This document shows positions 57,330-64,000 of a stretch of DNA of 64,000 bases, in pieces. This DNA comes from Hymenopellis radicata (lineage: Eukaryota; Basidiomycota; Agaricomycetes; Agaricales; Physalacriaceae). The position numbers and the translations under genes were made by a program. The DNA is taken from contig JADNRX010000052.1 of the NCBI GenBank assembly GCA_015501595.1, positions 145,117 to 209,116 on the forward strand, read 5' to 3'. The stretch's first letter is position 1; each line of letters opens with the position of its first letter. The notes under the pieces were generated by a model. That model saw nothing but the letters and a program-made list of their open reading frames with translations. It ran no database searches and had not been told where the DNA came from.

Positions 57330-59405
57330 GACGATAGTGAATGCGAATAGAGTGCACTCTGTGTCCCGGAGCAAGGACTAGGAATGATTGCAAGGATTCC
57401 GATATTACTTGTTCCCTTGGTGCTGGGTCTCTGTGCAAAGGGTCGTTCTCGCTGTTCCAGTCAGTCACCGAGGTCGAGATGCGGGGCAGAGTAAACACAT
57501 ACTGCTCAGGCGTACGCGACCGCTGTCGGCGCCGTTCGAATGACAGTCGTCGCCGTCGAGCACGTCGGGAAGGGTGGTGGTCGTGGTCAGAGGGTGTATA
57601 GCAGCAGTATAGGAAACCAAAAAATAATACAACTCCCTCAGGTCGATCCGAAAAAGGCAAGTGCTGCCATCGCCATTGGTCGAGACCTACAACCTGGACC
57701 ACTCTGTTATGCTCGGAATTTCATCCAAACGGTAAACCCTGTCATCGAGCTTGTGTATCTCCTTCTGTTTTTTTCTCTGGGTATTATCCGACGACTGGAC
57801 TCGGCTGGACTGGTGTTCATCACGGTGTAATCGCTCTCTAAATACAAATGCTTACTCTTCTTTCGGCCAAAATTCTTGTTTTCTCGTCATGGAATCGTCC
57901 GAAAAACAGCTTCAACTGTATATCTGCTCTTGGACGCGATTGGCCACTAATCTCCATCGTGCCTTTCTACTACTGAATCTGGTCTGGACACTCGACGACT
58001 GGCTGATTGAAGTCCGCCGGCCAATCAGACGCGTATTCATGTGCGGTATCCTATTGGCGCAGTGATGGTTGTTTCTGGCGAGACGTTCGCTCCATTCTCC
58101 GTTTGTTTCCCAAGCGACCAGCATTTTCCCTCACCTCCCCCATTATGGCCTTCACTTGACCTATCACAAGATTAACTGCTGTTATCCCCTGCCATTACTT
58201 AGCCGGAGTGTCTGGACCTTAAATATCTGCGGCATCTTCACGCTTCACGCGTAAGCACTGGGTACATCTCATGTGTGTCTGGACCTGCTAAACGCAAGCT
58301 GCGCCCCTCATACATGCATTCCTTTTACATTATTTTAGTATCAGGGTCTAATGTACACACGTACTTGACTCTGAGTCGCACAATAGCGCTTCTAAGTGTT
58401 TGGGATTCTCAATCACCCATCAAGCTTCAGGACCTCGTGTCGACGTCCTTCTACTTGACTTGCCATCTTCTATCAATCATGCTCTCGGAGTGTCGGATTA
58501 CACTGCGTATCATTTTTCATTACGGCCTGGACTTGCTTCCGTCACTCTTATTCAGTCGACATTCGTCTCTTGCGATAGGCACTTGAAGCTATTATGGCAT
58601 TACTTCTCTCTAGAGAGTATGTGATAGCGCCTGCCACGTTTAGCTTCGAACTGAATCGAGCTCCGACCTTGATTGGCGCGCATTTTATCACTCCGTTGAA
58701 TCACTTCTGTAAGAGGTCTGGAACGCATCCTCCGCGTTGACCGTCATGGAAAATTTCCTGTACTATCAGAACATGTTCCGACGCGAAGAATACACCCCAG
58801 AGTTACACAACCATTCAAAATCTTGATGTCCAAAGTACACCAGCAACTTTCAGTCCGCGCATGGCCGACATTTCGTGCATGCCAAACAGTAATTGAAGTT
58901 GATGCCTTTAACCGCATCCGACGCCATATTTTAGGCTGTCTGAGACTTGGTGGATGTTTCTAATGATAACAACCAATCATCGACGCCAAGCCGCTGTGCC
59001 CGAACGCGCCTAAAGCGGTCGAGTCCGTATTTAGTGCGAACTGTGGCGCGCCATTGATCAACGTCACCGCGGAAGTAGATCCTAATCGGAGTCAACTCAA
59101 AACGTCAACATTCTTTGTCGTTGGGGTAAACGAGCGTAGATCACGATTCAACGTCCAACACTGAAACCAGCCAAGTACTGGGATGCAGAAAGGAATGCTA
59201 ACGTTGTACAACATGAAAGAAATAGAGGACTGTACTAATAGCTACTGTAACGGATTGCAAGTGAGCGGAGACGTAAAGCTGAAGATGTGGTAATAATAAA
59301 ACATGCCCAATAATTAAAGCCACAAAAATCTATGCCTTTACTTGGGGAAAGCTATACCTTTCTTGTGAAAGCGATGCCTTGACTGAGCCAAGTAATAAGC
59401 AAAAG
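57330..59405. other. Long gene-poor stretch
   Basis: About 2 kb with only short frames on both strands, none with a recognisable family. It contains the Ofd1-like promoter at the left end. Near 59325-59420, GC(T/G)ATGCCTT-type repeats recur four times within 90 bp, at the 3' end of the next gene. Confidence 0.45.
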
Positions 59406-60357
59406 CTATGCCTTTCCTTCTGTGTACGTAGGAGGCGGGGTAAGACCTTCGCCGAGCACGACAGGTAGACATATCCGGCCAGACTGTGATGAAGAGGACT
59501 TGTGTCGACTGTGGTGGGTGTCTGTCTTTTTCACCCATGCTTCCATTGCCGACTGTCGGAGCTCAGGTGTGAGCTCGCTAAGCGGCACGGGTGCATACAC
59601 AGTCGGTGAAGATGCGGAATGTGAATTTGAACGAGGGAGAATGAAGATGCGTTGCAGCGATTCCTGCCGAGATGGGTTGCGCGTATGCGTGGGAGGACAC
59701 TGCGCCGAGAGAGATGGTTGTAGTAATTGGACACAGCCAAAAGGAAGTGAAGCTACAAATGACAGTTAGACCTTGGAACAGGATGCTAAGAATGCGATAA
59801 TTACCCGGACTACGCTTACAATGATCATGCAAGCAACAAATGCCATGACAGCGCGCTCAAACCACCGTTCGCAGTTCTCGAGGCTGAGGCCCATCTCACC
59901 CATATTTCGGAGGAGTTCAGGTTGTCTGGACATTTCCTCACAGACACCAGTGCGAGTTGAGCCACGGAAGGCACCGTAGGCACTAGCGAATGTGGCGAAT
60001 GTGCAGAAGGAAAAGTCGGCGATGGAGTAGTCTCGGTAAAAGCGGACAAGTGAGGGTTTACTCTACAACTGCGATGAGATTGCCATCCAGATATGCAGAG
60101 GCTCGGCCGCGCACCTTTACAACACCCACAAATCCCACAGCGCCGACTGTCGCCGCAGAGACAAAGTAGGCTAGCAGCAGACCCCAGACGACCTTGATAC
60201 CGTCGACTCGCCAGGTGTCGGTCGATGAATCCCACTCGAATTCAGGCTCCCATTTAATTGAACGCGAGGCAGCAAGGACTTGGATGGCGAGCGCTGTGTT
60301 GGATACAATTGCAACGAGGGTGATGACGAACGACGCCGACCTGTTGAAGCGGGACAT
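59406..60357 (-). CDS. Tetraspan membrane protein, hypothetical
   Basis: ATG at 60357 (MSRFNRSASFVITLVAIVSN). Four hydrophobic segments: ASFVITLVAIVSNTALAIQV; WGLLLAYFVSAATVGAVGF; FSFCTFATFASAYGAF; AVMAFVACMIIVSVVRVII, the last of which continues into the next exon. Between TM3 and TM4 lies a loop GSTRTGVCEEMSRQPELLRN with a Cys. Introns lie near 60010-60060 and 59770-59815. The cytoplasmic tail (VPLSELTPELRQSAMEAWVK, ending LTPPPTYTEGKA) has a PPPTY motif that could bind WW domains. This is a common but uncharacterised topology in Agaricomycetes, reminiscent of MARVEL/tetraspan proteins. Function unknown. Confidence 0.62.
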
Positions 60358-61867
60358 GGCAGTCAGTGAACAAGCCTGTCGGTCTGGCAAAAAAAGGCAC
60401 CTACCGAGCAGGATATCTGGCCATGAGGACAGAAATTCGCTTTGTCAGAAGAAAACGGAGTAAGAAAGAAAGACACGATTCAAAGGTGGTAAATAGGGGT
60501 ATTTAGTCACTCGGTTCTCCTTCCGGAAATGCGGCAATGCCTCCTCTGTCAACTCAGCTGAGACTCTCTCTTACAAGTCTTCCAGTCAGCAGACACCTCA
60601 TTCTTCTCTCCGTTTATTGTCTACTAGCACACTACTATCTTCACATACTCATCTCAACATGACGGCTGTCATCCGTGTGTTTTATAAATGAAGCTGACCG
60701 CACGGCCGTTCCCACTCCGTGTCCGAGCGGAAATGCTTTCTATTACGAGTCTCTGCCGTTCTGCACCGCCAATCGCCGCCAAACTTTGTGCCGCCCATCT
60801 GTATAGAGATCTACCCTTCCAGCTTCCAGTCTTACTCGAATCGGAGGATCATCGTCGGACGGCACAGAGACTCACACGATAAAATATCAGACCATTGATC
60901 GATACTTGACAATGATACTGATGGCGCCACTTTTGCCAAGTTTTCCCGAGTTTTCCTTGCGGCCTCCGCGTGTAAGCATGCATGATGCAGAGGTTCAACA
61001 ATGCATGCATTGTACTGACAAGGGAGAATGCCGGATCTTCGTGGCAAGCCCGACAATGCCCGCAATCTTAGAATTCAGCGTTGTCGCACGACAAGTGGTC
61101 TTCACCATCGGTGGCCGCACAGTGTATCAGGTTACCTCTAGTTGGACCCAGAACAGCATACGCTAAAATTACAGTGATGCCGTTGATACAGAGTATATGC
61201 ACTCCGGTCTCAGTCAGAAAAGAAGTGGCGCAGAGCGAGACCAAAAGCGAATCGTTATCAGGTCGTGGGAGAGCAGTTGTCCTCGTCCTAGCCCGGTCGT
61301 ATCAAAGCCGTCCGCAAGCCATCAAGAAAGTGAGGGATAGAATGTTAGAAGGGGGAACATTGGCGACAGAAATAGTATCTCTCTTCATCCATCAAAGATA
61401 TGTAGATAGCATATCATCGCGCCTTGACGGACAGAACGGGCTGAAACGAATAAGTATGGCGATAGAAAGGCACAGGTTGGCCCTTGCGATCGAACGTGGG
61501 TGGCGTAATGTTCGATGTACGGAATTCGTCGATGCGCCCGGAGGTGTGTAAGTCGCGAGAGTATTTGTGAAGGCGCGCGGTTTGGTCGGAAAACATTAGA
61601 GTCGTCTGAAGTAGATAGTTCTAGCGCTTACCATGGGGAGTAGACGACAAGAGCTAAGTACGCTATATGCGCAAAGTTAGGCAACGAGCGACTCAGACAG
61701 GGGAGTCCGAGAACGACGATCTTTCAATCAACGAAAGACGCGACGCACTGTTCTCACGATCACGTTTACTCCCAGTCTCCTGAAATCTGTTCGGGGATTT
61801 CGGTAGGCAACCTAGTGAACTGAGAACGCAACCAAAGCCCAGAATCTCTATGAATACATTCATCAAC
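60358..61867. other. Intergenic, with a possible F-box-like remnant at 60688-60882
   Basis: The plus-strand frame at 60688-60882 (MLSITSLCRSAPPIAAKLCA then HLYRDLPFQLPVLLES) resembles the start of an F-box-like protein, but it stops at 60880 and no continuation is convincing. The remainder to 61867 has no recognised gene. Confidence 0.35.
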
Positions 61868-63183
61868 TCAACTTGTTCTCATATCGTTTCAAGAGCAATC
61901 TATCAACCCATCCACCTTTGGGGAACTCCTTATCCACTGATTGTGCAAATGCACGCCGAAGACATTCCCGAGGGCCTTGTCCAGAGGTCCACCCTCCTCC
62001 ATCCCTAGACCCATCGTCCATTTCCCCTTAGCATTGTCTGGCACGAAGGGATCAGGCAACCTGTTGTCAAGCCTGCAAGAACGACCATCACTGAAACAAA
62101 ATGGGAGTATTTTGAATGGCGGGATGGAACCTGCGATGAGGCGACGCCATAGTTTGAGGTATAGGGTTGAGCCCCAGTCAGTGGAGTCTGCGCGAGGGGG
62201 TGTCGACGTCGCCATAACGTGGAACGCCTCGCACAGATAGGGAGAATGTTTACGGAAGCGCATGAGCGCGCCATTGAATGGCTGGTAGAGCTTGTCTAAG
62301 GGAGAAATAAGAATGGGTATAAGAACATAGATAACCGTCATACCATAACAATCCACTGCGTTACAAACTCGTGTTCGAGGAGAGGATCGAGGTCTCGCGT
62401 TAGAAGCGAGTCCATGTCGACCCAAACACCACCATAGTTCCACAGCAATAAAAGACGAATAAGGTCCCCGTCAACCCATGCTTTCTTGTCCTTCCTGCTC
62501 AGGAGCGGGCTTCCCTCCAGTTCAGTGCCCACCGCCAGCTTCGGTATGTCAACAATGTTCAAATCGAACGCGTCTGGAACCGCTTCTTGTAAGACTGTAG
62601 GATTGCATTATCCCCGAGGTCCCCATTCGACCACAAAATCAGTCGGGACGTGTCTACATTCTGCGTCGCGAAGAATGATTTGAGCATGTACTCCTGTCTT
62701 GGACAAACGCGGCCAGATCATTCCTCCAATACGTGTGGAAATGTACGCGGTCCTCTGCCGGTATCGGGCCTTTGAGAGTATGTGGTATGGTGCTCCGTAT
62801 AGTCCCCGCAAGGTCATAACAGTCTAATCCCATCCGAAGCTGCACGCCCGCCTGCACCTCCGTTCTTTTGGGCCCATAGACGTATTTCTCGACATCGTAG
62901 TCTGGCTGACGCGTGAAGCGTCGAAACAACCATTCAATGGTTGGATGACTTCCAACTCCCGATGCACCCAGTCCTTGGGATAAAAGGCAAGCTCTATGTG
63001 CGGCTCATAGAGATAAAGTCCGTATGTGAGGCTGAGGACAAATATTCCGAGGTGTAGAGCAGATATCGTAGTCTCCGGGTATTGACAGTGAGGGAGACCA
63101 TCTAGGTGTAGGATACCTGCATGAATCTTGACAGTAAGAGTGAAACGGTGGCCACGTGGATCGTACCGACTTACCGCTAGCAT
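61868..63183 (-). CDS. GT32-like glycosyltransferase (DXD family), 5' end uncertain
   Basis: Core motif WVDGDLIRLLLLWNYGGVWV followed by DMDS is the DXD nucleotide-sugar binding motif of the Gly_transf_sug/GT32 family. Upstream: LKGPIPAEDRVHFHTYWRND. Downstream: FNGALMRFRKHSPYLCEAFH, TDWGSTLYLKLWRRLIAG, FGVHLHNQW. A likely N-terminal membrane anchor lies at about 63085-63015 (ALHLGIFVLSLTYGLYLYEP), fitting a Golgi type II enzyme. At about 61935 the frame is one G short (CAGTGGATAAGG); the family continuation reads EFPKGGWVDRLLLKRYENKL in another frame to a stop at 61868. ATG at 63183 is followed at once by a GTAAGT donor, so the first exons are not settled. Transfers a sugar, probably hexose, to glycans. 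Confidence 0.7.
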
Positions 63184-63276
63184 TACGAATTTGGATTTGC
63201 AATCATTTAACTCCAGCCGACGTACTGCTGCCTCTGATGTTTACTGAATTTCCTTAGTTATAGCACCATTTTGACC

Positions 63277-64000
63277 ATGAAGCGCCCTAGTGAAACCCTG
63301 GCGTCTTGCTCAGAGACTCCCGTAAACGCAGAAAGGCCGGCAGGCCTGTGCTGCTTGTAAGTTCCATTTTCCGACATGACTTTTCCTCTCATCACCTTTT
63401 GAACAGGCCGCAAGCACAAAACGCGCTGCGAACTTCCCGAGGATCTCAATGTTAATGAACTACTTCGTGCCATCGCTGTAAAGTGCTCAACCTCCCTGTT
63501 CCTTCGAAGGCACCAACATCATCCACGTATCATCCGGATCGAGGGGAAATGCCGCCGTCATTGTTGATTCTACTCCCGGGACTTCGGACGACCACTCACC
63601 TCCCTCACCGCGTCTATCAGTCCTTCCCGACGACCCCAATCATCTATGTAACGATCCGGAAGTGTTCAATGGTATTGAATCACCGTACGATGTTCCTCGA
63701 GAATATTCACAACCAGTAAAGAGCGCACGAGATCTCATTGTTGAGGATCTACTTCCCTGTCCTCTTGTACCATGGGGCCCCATGAGCGTCCCAGGCGGCT
63801 TTGACTGGACCGAGGCGCCCATATTGGCCGTTACCGATCTCTCTAATAGCTGGAGTATCAAGAAACCTAGATACCGACGACCCCAAGGTCAAGCACAGGA
63901 CCAGTATCTGTCCAATATCCTCAGCACGCCGCAAATAAAGCGATTGATTGAAATGTCAGTCTTACACCGTTGTTAGAAATGTAGCTCATGACCATCGTCC
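63277..64000 (+). CDS. Zn(II)2Cys6 transcription factor, N-terminal part (runs off the window)
   Basis: Candidate ATG at 63277 (MKRPSETL), though the exon joining it to the zinc cluster is uncertain. An intron at about 63357-63409 (GTAAGT to AACAG) joins CAA to CRKHKTRCELPEDLN, giving C-x2-C-x6-C. CHRCKVLNLPCSFEG follows after another short intron and completes the six-Cys binuclear zinc cluster typical of fungal regulators. The acidic/Pro-rich middle region follows (VDSTPGTSDDHSPPSPRLSV, VPWGPMSVPGGFDWTEAPIL), then DQYLSNILSTPQIKRLIEM at 63956 and a donor-like GTCAGT. The C-terminal part lies outside the window. Divergently arranged with the GT32-like gene. Confidence 0.72.

Noticed and set aside
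57700..59330. A gene in the 2-kb gene-poor stretch
   Set aside because: Only short frames in all directions with no family resemblance or clear splice structure.

Overview
This 64 kb window is nuclear DNA of a filamentous basidiomycete, most likely an Agaricomycete. The evidence is many short GT-AG introns (mostly about 45-70 nt), densely packed genes on both strands, and Agaricomycete-typical families: F-box proteins with a Cys-pair/coiled-coil N-terminus, a seven-TM membrane protein family, MYND proteins, a fungal URA2 fusion gene, and berberine-bridge-like oxidases. No rRNA, tRNA, CRISPR or viral gene was recognised. Layout, left to right: the 3' part of an unknown tail-anchored protein (to 1317). 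Copy A of a duplicated block (about 1651-4482) holding a dead mannitol-1-phosphate dehydrogenase and a frameshifted AttH/CrtC-like gene. A degenerate unknown locus and a palindrome cluster (5.1-6.5 kb). A PPxY/CaaX protein (6.7-7.8 kb). A Gln/Pro-rich multi-exon gene (9.0-11.4 kb). A berberine-like FAD oxidase and, divergently, a phosphopantetheinyl-transferase-like gene (11.6-15.3 kb). Two paralogous F-box genes (16-20.6 kb). A GH35 beta-galactosidase with a MITE in an intron (21-25.4 kb). An alkyltransferase-like DNA repair protein and a nuclear acidic/basic protein (25.4-27.2 kb). Then URA2, the CPSase/ATCase pyrimidine enzyme (27.4-34.5 kb, minus). About 205 bp upstream of the URA2 start codon, copy B of the duplicated block has landed in inverted orientation (34741-39063). 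It is bounded by a perfect 36-bp direct repeat and carries a three-unit tandem array of a terminal-inverted-repeat element. Beyond it come two tandem MYND genes (39.2-42.2 kb), a seven-TM protein, an Sld3-like replication factor, a GH51 arabinofuranosidase followed by an MFS sugar transporter (47.7-53.2 kb), a Nop13-like nucleolar RNA-binding protein, an Ofd1-like prolyl hydroxylase, a tetraspan membrane protein, a GT32-like glycosyltransferase, and the start of a Zn2Cys6 regulator at the right edge. How the genes work together: most are independent housekeeping or accessory loci. The clearest functional pairing is GH51 next to the sugar transporter, which fits plant-cell-wall arabinose use; the GH35 enzyme could contribute galactose release. 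The most unusual structure is the inverted segmental duplication and the tandem transposable-element array inside its B copy, for which copy A provides a natural empty site. The two copies have decayed in complementary ways. Several conserved genes show single-base frameshifts, at least three of them in homopolymer runs, so some may be sequencing errors rather than true pseudogenes.
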